DNA of 64,000 nucleotides, from the NCBI RefSeq assembly GCF_011303555.1, contig NZ_CP049868.1, positions 682,001 to 746,000 on the forward strand. Reading direction: 5' to 3'. Shown in pieces: positions 16,703 to 25,846 of this stretch. A program made the position numbers and the translations under genes. The notes beneath the pieces are model-generated. The model ran no database searches, was not told the origin of the DNA, and was given only the letters and a program-made list of their open reading frames with translations. The first letter of the stretch is position 1; each line of letters starts with the position of its first letter. Source of the DNA: Pedobacter sp. HDW13. Lineage in GTDB: Bacteria > Bacteroidota > Bacteroidia > Sphingobacteriales > Sphingobacteriaceae.

Positions 16703-18193
16703 TTAACCAGCCTTCAAAACCCATACCGAAACACTACCAGCATTACAGTAAAACTCTGCCCAGCCGTTTTCATCTATGGTTATCTCCTCTTCCCGGTTGC
16801 CCAAAGCATCAACAAAGGTTTTCCCTGCAAAATGAGCGCCTAATTCCATTTGTTTAAAGCCATCATCTCCCGTGCTCAAAAGCACCGCTAAACCACTGTT
16901 TTCATGTTCCTCATCGCCGGCGCGTGTCCAGCCTATGCAATCGCTGTGATCAAAATAATCGCGCTGCTCACCATAAGCCAGAGCTGTACGGATTTTACTC
17001 ATCGTTTCTACTTCAGGTATCCCAACAAGCTCCACATGTACATCCTCGCCCGCTTCATTCTTGTCATCATAAATCCCTCCGTATAAATCCGGGAAAAACA
17101 AGCAAGGAATGCCCTGCTCTCGCAATAAAATCAACGCATAGGCCAATGGCCTGAACCAAAATTCTACATACGATTCCAGGGCTTGTAAAGGTTGCGAATC
17201 GTGATTATCGACAAAAGTAACCGCCAGCTCAGGTTTAACCTGAACCAGTGTACCCTCAAAAATTGCACTCATGTCGAATTCACCGCCGGCTTTGCTGGCC
17301 AGGAAAAAATTGTGGTGTAAAAGTGAATCAAAAATCTGCGTGCGGCCTCCTGTAGTTTCGATATAAGCCAGCTGACCTTCAATATCTTCAACATTCCAGT
17401 CTTCGGCTACGATAAAGAATTCGCGACTATATTTATGATTCAGGTGGTCAATCCATTCGATAATGAAATCGGGGTTAATGTGCTTAACTGCATCCAGCCT
17501 GAAACCGTCTATTCCTGTGGTTTCTACCACCCATTCGCCCCAGTATTTCAACTCTTCAATCACTGCTCGGTTGCGGTAATCAATATCGTTAAACATTAGG
17601 TAATCGTAATTACCAAATTCGGTTGAGGGCACCTCTTCGAAGCCTTCCCCGTAGGTATTTTGAATTGAATAAATAGCTGTTTCCTGCAGGTCTTCCGCCC
17701 AATCTACCCCGCTAAAACATTCTTGGGTCCAGATAAATTCCGAGTATTTACCCTGGCGGCCGGGAAAAGTAAACTTTGTCCAGGCTTCAATTTCAAAAAC
17801 ATCGCTGGTAAATTCGTTCCGGTTATCAGGGTTAACCCTGCGCACGGCTATTTTCTCCAGCTCATCGCCCCCAGCTTTATGGTTAAATACCACGTCGGCC
17901 AAAGCCGCAATTCCTTCTTTGTGCAGGGCTTCAATGGCTTGTACATATTCGTCTTTCGATCCATATTTCGTCGGCAAGCTGCCTTTCTGGTCAAACTCAC
18001 CCAAATCAAACAAATCGTAAACGGCGTAGCCTACATCGTAAGCCGCATTGTGCGATTTGTAGGCAGGCGGCAACCACACTGAGGTAACACCAAGCGACTT
18101 TAAATGACTGGCTTCTTTGGCCACTTTAGTCCATAATTTTTGTTCTTCGTTATAATACCAATGGAAAAATTGGATCAGGGTCTGGTTCTGCAT
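16703..18193 (-). CDS. Cytoplasmic alpha-amylase (GH13)
   Basis: A 496-aa GH13 alpha-amylase without a signal peptide, similar in layout to the cytoplasmic AmyA/AmyS group. Conserved regions: ALADVVFNHKAG (region I), GFRLDAVKHI with the nucleophile Asp, VAEDWNVED with the Glu acid/base, and TFVDNHDSQP with the third catalytic Asp. Expected to cleave internal alpha-1,4 bonds of stored or imported glucan. Standalone gene, convergent with the exported sugar operon. Confidence 0.92.
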   Translation of the reverse strand: MQNQTLIQFFHWYYNEEQKLWTKVAKEASHLKSLGVTSVWLPPAYKSHNAAYDVGYAVYDLFDLGEFDQKGSLPTKYGSKDEYVQAIEALHKEGIAALADVVFNHKAGGDELEKIAVRRVNPDNRNEFTSDVFEIEAWTKFTFPGRQGKYSEFIWTQECFSGVDWAEDLQETAIYSIQNTYGEGFEEVPSTEFGNYDYLMFNDIDYRNRAVIEELKYWGEWVVETTGIDGFRLDAVKHINPDFIIEWIDHLNHKYSREFFIVAEDWNVEDIEGQLAYIETTGGRTQIFDSLLHHNFFLASKAGGEFDMSAIFEGTLVQVKPELAVTFVDNHDSQPLQALESYVEFWFRPLAYALILLREQGIPCLFFPDLYGGIYDDKNEAGEDVHVELVGIPEVETMSKIRTALAYGEQRDYFDHSDCIGWTRAGDEEHENSGLAVLLSTGDDGFKQMELGAHFAGKTFVDALGNREEEITIDENGWAEFYCNAGSVSVWVLKAG

Positions 18194-18441
18194 TAATTGG
18201 ATTTTAGATTACATAACATGTTTAATATGCAATTGTTTTTTTTTAGATTTACAGGAATAACCCTGTACGCTTTTTCTGCTGTTTGCGCAGATCACCGCAG
18301 AAAAACAAAACAATCACTCTGCGCGCTAGTCTGTTTCATCTGCGGGAAAAATCTTACCCATAATTTTCCTGCTGGTTGCAGAGATTTCCATGGAAATAGC
18401 ATAGCTGCCCGTTTTAAATACAACTTTAACAACAATTTCCT

Positions 18442-18449
18442 TATTTTTG
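18442..18449 (+). promoter_or_regulatory. Bacteroidota -7 element (TATTTTTG)
   Basis: TAnnTTTG match ending 7 bp before the ATG of the thioesterase gene, implying a very short or absent leader, as at the ABC-F gene. Confidence 0.45.
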
Positions 18450-18456
18450 CGGGCAA

Positions 18457-18978
18457 ATGAGCTTAAAAAAGAAATTTGCCAGAGAGAGTTTTACCATCAT
18501 GAACGAGTTGGTATTGCCGAACGATACCAATACGCTAAACAATCTGATGGGTGGTCGCCTGCTCCACTGGATGGATATTGCAGCGGCAATTTCAGCGCAA
18601 AAGCACTGCAACCGCATTGTGGTAACCGCATCGGTTGATAATGTTTCTTTTAAGCAACCCATTAAACTCGGCGACGTAATTACTATTGAAGCCAAGGTTA
18701 CTCGCGCCTTTAATACTTCGGTAGAGGTTCGTTTAGATGTTTGGGCAGAGAACATTCCCAGTGGTGCACGCCAGAAAAGCAATGAGGCCTATTACACCTT
18801 TGTAGCCGTAGATCAGAGTGCACGTACCATTCCTGTACCCGAGCTTATACCCGAAACACCTGAGGAAAAAGACCTGTATGATGGTGCCCTGCGCCGTCGC
18901 CAGTTACGTCTGGTTTTAGGTGGTAAAATGGATCCTGATGATGCCAGCGAACTGAAGGCACTTTTCTTTAAAGCCTAA
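18457..18978 (+). CDS. Acyl-CoA thioesterase (hotdog fold)
   Basis: A 173-aa cytoplasmic hotdog thioesterase of the YciA/acyl-CoA hydrolase type: NTLNNLMGGRLLHWMDIAAAISAQKHC holds the active-site helix, followed by VVTASVDNVSFKQPIKLGDVITIEAKV and VEVRLDVWAENIPSG. Hydrolyses acyl-CoA to free fatty acid and CoA. Length fits a single hotdog domain. It stands upstream of the antiporter gene on the same strand, 71 bp away. Confidence 0.88.
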   Translation: MSLKKKFARESFTIMNELVLPNDTNTLNNLMGGRLLHWMDIAAAISAQKHCNRIVVTASVDNVSFKQPIKLGDVITIEAKVTRAFNTSVEVRLDVWAENIPSGARQKSNEAYYTFVAVDQSARTIPVPELIPETPEEKDLYDGALRRRQLRLVLGGKMDPDDASELKALFFKA

Positions 18979-19049
18979 TTTTTACACTAAAACTTCTTGG
19001 TAGTTAAACGGTTTGTTTTATTTTAGCAGCTTACCCTGCGCTGAAAAAT

Positions 19050-20239
19050 ATGACAACCTATACCATACTTATTATTTTAAGCGGATTGGTGATCTTCTCC
19101 TATCTGTTTGATCTGGTGGCCAGTAAAACCAAAGTACCATCGGTTTTATTGTTACTTTTATTAGGCATAGGCCTGCGGTTTCTGGTCGATTATCTCCAGA
19201 TCCATACCTTCAATTTTCTGTCTATTTTACCTATGCTGGGTACTGTTGGGCTAATTCTGATTGTTTTCGAGGGTTCGCTCGAGCTGAAATACGACCAGCA
19301 TAAAAACAAGGTCATCCGTACCGCTTTATTATCGGCGCTAAGCGTTTTACTCGGTTCCATTGCTGTTATTACCGCTATTATTTATCAAATCACACATCAG
19401 GATTTATACACCTGCATGGCCAATGCCATTCCTTTTAGCGTAATTAGTTCTGCCATTGCCATCCCTTCGGCAGCGGCACTGGGCAATAAAGACCGCGAGT
19501 TTGTAATTTACGAATCTTCCTTTTCCGATATCCTGGGGTTATTATCTTTAACTTTGCCATTACCAACCATGGTTTTAGTACTTCGGCAGTGATTGGCCTC
19601 GGCTTAAGCACTTTTTTAATTGTACTGCTCTCGGCCATTGCCTGCGTGGTATTGCTTTATATCATGGGCAGGCTTGTACACCACATTAAATTCTTTTTAA
19701 TTATTGCCATACTCATACTCGTTTACGCCATAGGTCAGTCGTACCATTTATCTTCGCTGGTGCTCATATTAAGTACCGGTTTATTCCTCAACAATGCCGA
19801 TACCATCAGGAATGCCTGGTTCAGGAGTGTGTTTTTGTATAAAAATCTGTCAGCAGATTTATCTCAGCTTTACCAACTCTCTGCCGAGAGTGCTTTCATT
19901 TTACGCACCTTCTTTTTTGTGATATTTGGATTTACCATGAACCTGAACGAGCTGAACAACCAGAATGTACTAGCCAACGGATTTTTCATCCTGCTCGCTA
20001 TTTATCTCATCAGGTTAGTGTTTCTAAAAGTATTTAAAAAAGAAAGCCTGAGTCCCATTTTATACATTGCTCCGCGTGGTTTAATCAGTATATTGCTGTA
20101 TTTGCACCTACCTGATAGCCTGAAAATACCCGGAGTAGGCACGCCGTTTTTATTCCTGGTGGTATTGGGCTCCAGTATCATAATGACGTTGGGCATTACC
20201 CTCAGCAAAAGAAAAACAGCCGAAATACCTAAGGTCTAA
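19050..20239 (+). pseudogene. Cation:proton antiporter, broken by a frameshift
   Basis: One CPA1-type Na+(K+)/H+ antiporter read in two frames. The first part (19050-19592) covers about five membrane helices through SSFSDILGLL. In the next frame the protein resumes as GVIIFNFAITNHGFSTSAVIGLG and runs to 20239 with the remaining helices. Joining the frames at the GGGG run 19535-19538 with one more G gives DILG-VIIFNF, the expected family sequence; the frame change therefore falls inside a helix. Two separate proteins are unlikely because ORF 2 alone would start in the middle of a helix. It is either a sequence error or a real inactivating deletion. Confidence 0.85.
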
Positions 20240-20792
20240 AGCTGCCTGAAATGGCTTTGAGCTGTTGCAGCTCGGCCAAAGTGTTGGGGTTGGCCTGGTA
20301 ATAAATAGAATAATAACTCAGCTCGTTTACCTGCTTGGGGGCTTTATCACTGAACTTAAAACGTGCAACATTAGGGTTAATGGCATGAATAGGCAAAGCA
20401 ATGGCATTGCCCAATGCAGTAAAAATAACCGAAAATACAGTGGCCGATACATCTTCCTTAAAAGTTGGTTCTTCTTTGCCCCATTTATCTACCATTTTAC
20501 CACTGGCATCCATTTTATATTCTTCAGCGCGGTCTTCACCAATTTTAATTAAACTAAATCCTTCATAGCCTTTTTTGACCGTCCTGATTTGCACCGTTTT
20601 AATTTCATTAAGCAGCACCGGAATAAGCGTACCTTCATGATTTAAAACCACCTTTACCGAATCTACCCTTTGTAAAATACCTTTGTACTTAACATTTTCG
20701 GTTTTAACAATGGCGATATAGGGTTTAATGCTTTGACCCATAGCCAGAGTAGCGGTAAGCAAAAGAGAGAGGGTAAAAAAGATGGTTTTCAT
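20229..20792 (-). CDS. Exported hypothetical protein (187 aa)
   Basis: Signal peptide MKTIFFTLSLLLTATLAMGQ, then a small mixed domain beginning KPYIAIVKTENVKYKGILQRVDSVKVVLNHEGTLIPVLLNEIKTVQIR, which has an SH3/PRC-barrel-like strand pattern, and a C-terminal half with one hydrophobic stretch (ATVFSVIFTALGNAIALPIH). I do not recognise a family. It overlaps the antiporter 3' end by 11 bp in convergent orientation. Confidence 0.65.
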   Translation of the reverse strand: MKTIFFTLSLLLTATLAMGQSIKPYIAIVKTENVKYKGILQRVDSVKVVLNHEGTLIPVLLNEIKTVQIRTVKKGYEGFSLIKIGEDRAEEYKMDASGKMVDKWGKEEPTFKEDVSATVFSVIFTALGNAIALPIHAINPNVARFKFSDKAPKQVNELSYYSIYYQANPNTLAELQQLKAISGSFRP

Positions 20793-20959
20793 ATGAAAGC
20801 GTTAAGATTGCTCAAGATAGTAAGATCTCATGTAAAAGCGTAATGCACGGAGCATGGCCTCAGGCGCTTAGCGTTAGGCTTTAGTTCAGTAACTGCCAAC
20901 TAAAAACTCCAAACTTAGAACTGCCACCTCCAAACTGAAAAGTCCCCTCTGCAAACTGC

Positions 20960-21364
20960 CTAGCTTCCCATCTCCAGGATCTTATCAAACTCGGCAGCTT
21001 TTAAAGGCATAACCGAAAGACGGCCCTGGCGCACCAGCGAAATATCAACCAAACTTGGTTCGGCTTTGATCTGCTCTAACGAAACCGGTTTTTTTAAGCT
21101 TTCAACAGGCGATAAATCAACCACCACCCAGTTGGTATCATCGGTTGTAGGGTCCTGATAAAACTCTTTTACTACTTTGGCAATACCCACTACGTTTTTA
21201 CCCTCGTTACTGTGGTAAAAAAGTACTAAATCGCCTTCCTGCATTGCTTTGAGGTTATTCCGGGCCTGGTAATTGCGCACACCATCCCAAAAGGTGCGGC
21301 CATCTTCATTAAATTTCTCCCAGCTGTATTTAAAAGGTTCTGATTTCACTAACCAATGATTCAT
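20960..21364 (-). CDS. EVE domain protein
   Basis: A complete 134-aa EVE (PUA-like) protein: NHWLVKSEPFKYSWEKFNEDGRTFWDGVRNYQARNNLKAMQEGDLVLFYHS and a C-terminal PLKAAEFDKIL. EVE domains bind modified bases in DNA or RNA. The first 90 bp of the gene are duplicated at 31802-31891 on the far side of the genomic island, so the element joined the chromosome at the 5' end of this gene; its present upstream region comes from the island. Confidence 0.93.
   Translation of the reverse strand: MNHWLVKSEPFKYSWEKFNEDGRTFWDGVRNYQARNNLKAMQEGDLVLFYHSNEGKNVVGIAKVVKEFYQDPTTDDTNWVVVDLSPVESLKKPVSLEQIKAEPSLVDISLVRQGRLSVMPLKAAEFDKILEMGS
21275..21364. repeat. Left copy of the 90-bp island-flanking direct repeat
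   Basis: This is the 5' end of the EVE gene. It matches 31802-31891 at 86 of 90 positions without gaps by my alignment. A shared 13-mer ATTGGCGACAAAA follows at 21417-21429 and recurs at 31688-31700; this is a candidate attachment core. Confidence 0.75.
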
Positions 21365-21418
21365 GTATTGTATTGTTTAAAGGGCTTTAAAGACATATTA
21401 TTAGTTCTATTTTCGGAT

Positions 21419-21603
21419 TGGCGACAAAAGTGGCGACAAAAGCAAATTATGAAACAGTCAAAACAATCCCAATTGATACACATTTGGGAAGATTATGAGT
21501 TCTATCTAAGCATTCCGAAAACATTTACTGGCTCTAATAAGCCCTATGTTTATTTCTATTATTTAGACTCCAAAACTAAGAAAAGGGAATGGATTAGGAA
21601 ATA
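21419..21603 (+). pseudogene. Tyrosine integrase N-terminal remnant (left)
   Basis: The frame reading FYLSIPKTFTGSNKPYVYFYYLDSKTKKREWIRK resembles the arm-binding N-terminus of Bacteroidota tyrosine integrases. It ends at TAA 21602-21604 after about 50 codons with no catalytic domain. A parallel fragment with YCYCLNFKTKKREWNRK lies at 31930-31998. Confidence 0.6.
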
Positions 21604-21681
21604 ATTATCGAAAGAAGGCAAGATAAAGATCCGTTGCAATGTTGTGCTTTTTTATTATACTTGAATTCTAAGTTAACGCTA

Positions 21682-21972
21682 ATGGAAATCACAGGTTACA
21701 CAGTAGGCGAGGTTTTAGGTACTACCGCGGTTACAGGCACATTTATATATTTCATAATTAAAGGTTTTATCAATCCAAAAGCTGATTGGCTTACCATTTA
21801 TACCATCACCTTTATTGCAATGTTTCTTCTATGGTATCTCAGCAGCCCAGTAGCTTTATACGATAATATATTATTTAATGCTTTTAATGCAATACTCTTT
21901 TTAAGCGGTATTGCCGGATGTGTAAAATACTATTGGCAGATGTGGAAGAGAAAAAAACAAGCGCAACCGTAA
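21682..21972 (+). CDS. Small membrane protein (about 96 aa)
   Basis: Start placed at ATG 21682 (MEITGYTVGEVLG); the longer frame from 21634 adds a Cys/Leu-rich segment with no sign of function. Three hydrophobic segments are seen: GTTAVTGTFIYFIIKGFI, TIYTITFIAMFLLWYL, and ILFNAFNAILFLSGIAGCV, followed by a basic C-terminus (MWKRKKQAQP). Family unknown. First intact gene in the island. Confidence 0.6.
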   Translation: MEITGYTVGEVLGTTAVTGTFIYFIIKGFINPKADWLTIYTITFIAMFLLWYLSSPVALYDNILFNAFNAILFLSGIAGCVKYYWQMWKRKKQAQP

Positions 21973-22182
21973 AACAAACTTCTTTTGTAATTGAATTTCG
22001 TCAATTCCACAGTTATTACAGAATACTATTTCCCTATACTCTTAATATTTGGAATTGCTGAACCCCATTAACTTCTATGAAGCTGACAAAAAACACGGCC
22101 TACCTGCTATCAAACTGCTATAGTACCATAGCATCTTAAATCCATTCCACTCACTAAAACTGTGGCGCAATACATAAAGTAC

Positions 22183-22842
22183 TTAATCTTCGGGTTGTTT
22201 AGTCCTAAAAGCTCTACAAAGCCAGATAATAAAAGCAATTATAAAGATATAACCAAACGATCGTTCTAATATGTAACTGAAGCCTTGCTTTTCTTCCACT
22301 TGACGATTGATCGTTTCTTGTTTCAAATCAGTTTTCTTTCCGATAATCGAAAATGAATTGAAGAATAATTCTCGTTCTGCTTGGGTTTGGAGTTTATTTT
22401 TTGCAGACGTCATAAAATCTATGCTAATCACAATGCCATTGATAAATATCGCCCGCTTAAATTTTAAATCGGGAAGACTTGGGGTTGACCCCAAATAAAC
22501 CATTTCTATACCCTCAAGCCCGTTTACGATAAATGTCCTTTTGCTGATTAATTTAGCCTTATCACCTTTCAATGTGCTTTCCTCTAAGCCTCTATAAAAA
22601 TCCTTTAAATTTTCAGCTTTTAAGTAAAAGCCGTCTAATTTAGTCATGTCCTTCATAGCAACAAGGTATTCAGCATCATCATTAGAGTACCTGTAAGTTT
22701 TAACACCTAGAGTATCGAAGGTTATTGGAAGTGACGGAAAGTCAATGGTCGCGAATTTCGTTAAAGCAATTTTATGTGTGCTTTGTGCTTTAGTTAGAGT
22801 CGATGATATGATAATCAAAGCGACTAGATACAATTTATACAT
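22183..22842 (-). CDS. Exported protein with C-terminal membrane anchor
   Basis: From the preferred ATG at 22842 it has a signal peptide (MYKLYLVALIIISSTLTKAQ), a soluble body with TFDTLGVKTYRYSNDDAEYLVAMKDM and NGIVISIDFMTSAKNK, then a transmembrane segment (SFGYIFIIAFIIWLCRAF) and a short polar tail. The layout suggests a periplasmic domain tethered to a membrane. I do not recognise a family. Confidence 0.6.
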   Translation of the reverse strand: MYKLYLVALIIISSTLTKAQSTHKIALTKFATIDFPSLPITFDTLGVKTYRYSNDDAEYLVAMKDMTKLDGFYLKAENLKDFYRGLEESTLKGDKAKLISKRTFIVNGLEGIEMVYLGSTPSLPDLKFKRAIFINGIVISIDFMTSAKNKLQTQAERELFFNSFSIIGKKTDLKQETINRQVEEKQGFSYILERSFGYIFIIAFIIWLCRAFRTKQPED

Positions 22843-22854
22843 CTTTGGGAGCAT

Positions 22855-23445
22855 TACAATCCAAATATGCAGATAATCATTGACATCCTAAAGCCATTCC
22901 TCTCTCCAAAACTGTGGCTTAAGCGGAGAAAGGAATGGTTTAGTCTTTAAATCAGTGATTTGGCAACAATCAGCTTTCTTTTAAGCTTCTGCTGTTACTT
23001 TTAGCCAGTAATTCTTAGCTCAGGGCACTGCAAATCCGATTAGGGAGATCGGTACTACGCCATGTCTAATGCCACTTAAAACACACGCCATTCACTACGT
23101 TTCTGTCATGGTTTTAATTTTGGCAAAGCGGATGGCTTCGTGAAAGCTCACTTACATTTATCTAGGATTTGCTTCGCTTGCATCCTGGATAAATCTAACC
23201 GCTTTCCTAGTTCAGCGTACCTGCGTGGTCACTCAGGCTTCAGCTTGTCATGATTATTGAGGACTTACCATACATGAATTTAAAATTCAATAATCTCGCC
23301 AAAGCATCGTGTTTTATTACATAAAACATATCGTTGCATCGTTCTGCGAACTTTACTGCAACGACCCTCGTTCCATACGCATGTCGGTACGCAAATTATC
23401 ATTCCAAATCATTATGTTTACATATCTAATAATAAAACTCTCATA
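22855..23445. other. Gene-free island segment with inverted repeats
   Basis: Two strong palindromes. CCATTCCTCTCTCC at 22894-22907 pairs with 22925-22938 (one mismatch); a related CCATTCCACTCACT sequence followed by the same AAAACTGTGGC lies at 22143-22171, so this is a dispersed repeat. ATTTATCTAGGAT at 23156-23168 pairs with 23182-23194 with one G-U pair across a 13-nt loop. No gene is recognised. Confidence 0.5.
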
Positions 23446-25392
23446 ATGAAAATAGAATCAATACGCATTGAGAACTTTCGTTCTTTTAAAGACCAAACAA
23501 TAACTCTAGATGATTATACATGTTTCGTCGGGCCTAATGGGGCTGGCAAATCAACTGTGTTTAATGCATTAAACATCTTCTTCAGGCAATCAAAAGATAG
23601 CAGGACGGATCTAAGCAAACTTGTGGATAGTGATTTTCATCATAAGAACACAAATAATGAAATCAAGATCACAGTTACCTTTACTGAACTTTCAGATCAA
23701 GCTAAAGCAGATTTAAGCAACTATGTTCGACATGACAAATTAATTGTATCCGCTGTCGCAGTATATGATCCACAAACGCAAAGGGCGGAGATAAAACAGT
23801 ATGGCAATAGACTTGCCATGGAGGATTTTAAACCCTTCTTCGATGCTTTGAAAGCCGGGGCAAGCGTTTCAGATCTTCAAGCAATATACTTACAGTTAAA
23901 AGAAAAGTATGCTGATTTACCAAAGCCTGGAACAAAAACAGCAATGACCCAGAGTCTAAATGATTTTGAAAATGCTAATTCAAAGTTATGTGTCTTGATA
24001 CCAAGTGAAGACCAATTTTATGGAATTACCAAAGGGAGTAACAAACTTGCTCCTTATATTCAATGGGTATTTGTTTCTGCATCCAAAGATGCCTCAGATG
24101 AAGGGGAAGAATCTAAGACCAGCGCATTAGGTCAACTGCTTGCAAGAACTGTAAGATCTAAAGTTAATTTCAATGAAAGGCTCACGGAAATGCGTTTAGC
24201 CGCCAAAGCACATTACCAGCAAATGCTAGAGAATGAGCAAGGGGCTCTTAATGAAATTTCAGCTTCATTACAGAAAAGACTTGCAGCTTGGTCACATCCA
24301 AATATTACAGCCAAGGTACTTTGGAAGGAAGATCAAGAGAAATCAATTAGAATTGACGAGCCATATGCTTTCATAAAAATTGGAGAACGTGGTTTCGAAG
24401 CAGAATTGGCTAGATTTGGTCATGGTCTGCAACGATCCTATATGCTTGCCTTATTACAAGAGTTGGCACTTATAGATGACACTTCAGCTCCTACCTTAAT
24501 TATGGGAATTGAAGAACCAGAATTATATCAGCATCCACCGCAGGCAAGATATCTAGCCGAGACCTTAATTGAATTATCAGGAAAAGATTCACAGCTTCTA
24601 GTTTGTACGCACAATCCATTATTTATCCCCGGAGAGAACTTTGATAAGATTAGAATTGTTCGTGAAAATGGAAACCCTAGTTTCACAGTAATATCATCAT
24701 TAGCTTATACTAAGCTTGCAGAGGAATTGGAAAGTGTTGGGGAAAAACTAAATAAAGAAATGGGGATGGTTGCAAAGCTATATCCGTCACTGAATCCAGT
24801 CATGAACGAGATGTTCTTTTGTAAAGTATTGGTATTAGTTGAAGGATATGAAGATATAGCATATCTAACAACCTACTTAATTCTTACTGGACGACTGAAT
24901 GACTTTCGTAAATATGGATGCCATATTGTTCCTGTTGAAGGAAAAAATAATTTGATTAAACCTCTAACCATGGCAAAACTTCTTAGCATACCTGCATTCG
25001 TGATATTTGATGCTGACACTGACAAAGACCAAATTGAGGAAGAAGCGCGCAGAACCAATGAGGTTAGGCTACATAAAAAAGAAAACAAAACAATCTTAGC
25101 TATACAGGGTGTATATGATAACAATGAGTGGCCAGATGATCATTTGTTTATGCAAAATACAGTCTGTTGGAAAACAAATATAACCAACACCATAAGAGAG
25201 GAGATTGGGGATGACTGGAAGGAACACTGGAATCAAGCGTGTGCATTTTACGGTAATGCAGCTGGTCTTCATAAAAATCCACTAGCAGTTGCTAGGTGTT
25301 TAGAAAGTTCATGGATTAAGGGGCTTAAATCAAAATCTCTTGAAAGATTAGTTGACGTGGTTATAGAATTTGCAAAAAGAGGTAACGAATAA
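23446..25392 (+). CDS. OLD-family ATP-dependent nuclease (AAA15-TOPRIM)
   Basis: A 648-aa protein with an N-terminal SMC-like ATPase and a C-terminal TOPRIM nuclease. MKIESIRIENFRSF is the usual opening; Walker A is GPNGAGKST (residues 29-37); the signature is RFGHGLQRSYMLA; Walker B is TLIMGIEEPELYQHP; the H-loop is LVCTHNPLFIP. TOPRIM motifs are VLVEGYEDIAYL (Glu) and VIFDADTDKDQ (DxD). OLD proteins are phage-defence nucleases; those paired with a UvrD helicase form Gabija, but no helicase follows here, so this is a solo (class 1-like) OLD. A tRNA-like gene lies 39 bp beyond the stop on the opposite strand. Confidence 0.93.
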   Translation: MKIESIRIENFRSFKDQTITLDDYTCFVGPNGAGKSTVFNALNIFFRQSKDSRTDLSKLVDSDFHHKNTNNEIKITVTFTELSDQAKADLSNYVRHDKLIVSAVAVYDPQTQRAEIKQYGNRLAMEDFKPFFDALKAGASVSDLQAIYLQLKEKYADLPKPGTKTAMTQSLNDFENANSKLCVLIPSEDQFYGITKGSNKLAPYIQWVFVSASKDASDEGEESKTSALGQLLARTVRSKVNFNERLTEMRLAAKAHYQQMLENEQGALNEISASLQKRLAAWSHPNITAKVLWKEDQEKSIRIDEPYAFIKIGERGFEAELARFGHGLQRSYMLALLQELALIDDTSAPTLIMGIEEPELYQHPPQARYLAETLIELSGKDSQLLVCTHNPLFIPGENFDKIRIVRENGNPSFTVISSLAYTKLAEELESVGEKLNKEMGMVAKLYPSLNPVMNEMFFCKVLVLVEGYEDIAYLTTYLILTGRLNDFRKYGCHIVPVEGKNNLIKPLTMAKLLSIPAFVIFDADTDKDQIEEEARRTNEVRLHKKENKTILAIQGVYDNNEWPDDHLFMQNTVCWKTNITNTIREEIGDDWKEHWNQACAFYGNAAGLHKNPLAVARCLESSWIKGLKSKSLERLVDVVIEFAKRGNE

Positions 25393-25430
25393 TGTATCAC
25401 AACTGATTTAAATTATATTCTCAACTAATG

Positions 25431-25507
25431 GACATTAGGTTGGGTTCGAACCAACAACCTCTTAAATCAGCTTTATTTAAGTGTTCTACCCGTTGAACTA
25501 CTAATGC
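25431..25507 (-). tRNA. tRNA-like gene with enlarged anticodon arm
   Basis: Read on the minus strand from 25507: acceptor GCATTAG pairing with CTAATGT, TA at positions 8-9, D arm GTTC-AACGGGTA-GAAC, five-nt variable loop AGGTT, and a perfect T arm GTTGG-TTCGAAC-CCAAC. The anticodon arm is abnormal: 21 nt instead of 17, forming a 7-bp stem (CTTAAAT with ATTTAAG) and loop AAAGCTG with no U33. No CCA is encoded. The fold is too good for chance, but it cannot be assigned an amino acid. Either a decayed tRNA or a specialised decoy. Confidence 0.6.
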
Positions 25508-25528
25508 CATTGGCTGTCACTCTATAAT

Positions 25529-25771
25529 ATTCTAGGTAACCAGAGTGCCCGACCTTTAGAAGGATCCTCCTTTTCAACCAATTCAAAGGTAATCAATGTT
25601 TTGATTTGGCAAACACTTGAAGAGTTTATAGAGCTTGAAAGGAGAATATCCGGTGGAGATCCAAAACGATTGGAACGTTTACAGATAAAAGATCCTATAG
25701 AGGGAATTAATGCAGCTTATGAACAATTACAGTCATTAAAGGAAGGATGGAGGTTTTTGTTAAAAGGGTGA
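25529..25771 (+). pseudogene. N-truncated gene remnant
   Basis: An open frame without an ATG start ends at TGA 25769-25771 and reads WQTLEEFIELERRIS, then KRLERLQIKDPIEGINAAYEQL, which looks like a genuine soluble helical protein C-terminus. A TTG near 25597 is the only usable start. Family unknown. Confidence 0.4.
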
Positions 25772-25820
25772 TTGAATATTATAGAACTTGTAAATAGCAT
25801 TATAAAGCGATTTTGATTCT

Positions 25821-25828
25821 TATATTTG
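25821..25828 (+). promoter_or_regulatory. Bacteroidota -7 element (TATATTTG)
   Basis: Exact TAnnTTTG match 19 bp before the Fic ATG at 25847. Confidence 0.5.
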
Positions 25829-25846
25829 TTTTATATCATAATTAAT

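Noticed and set aside
23446..25771. Gabija system
   Set aside because: GajA-like OLD protein is present, but no UvrD-type helicase follows it; the next frame is only a short remnant.
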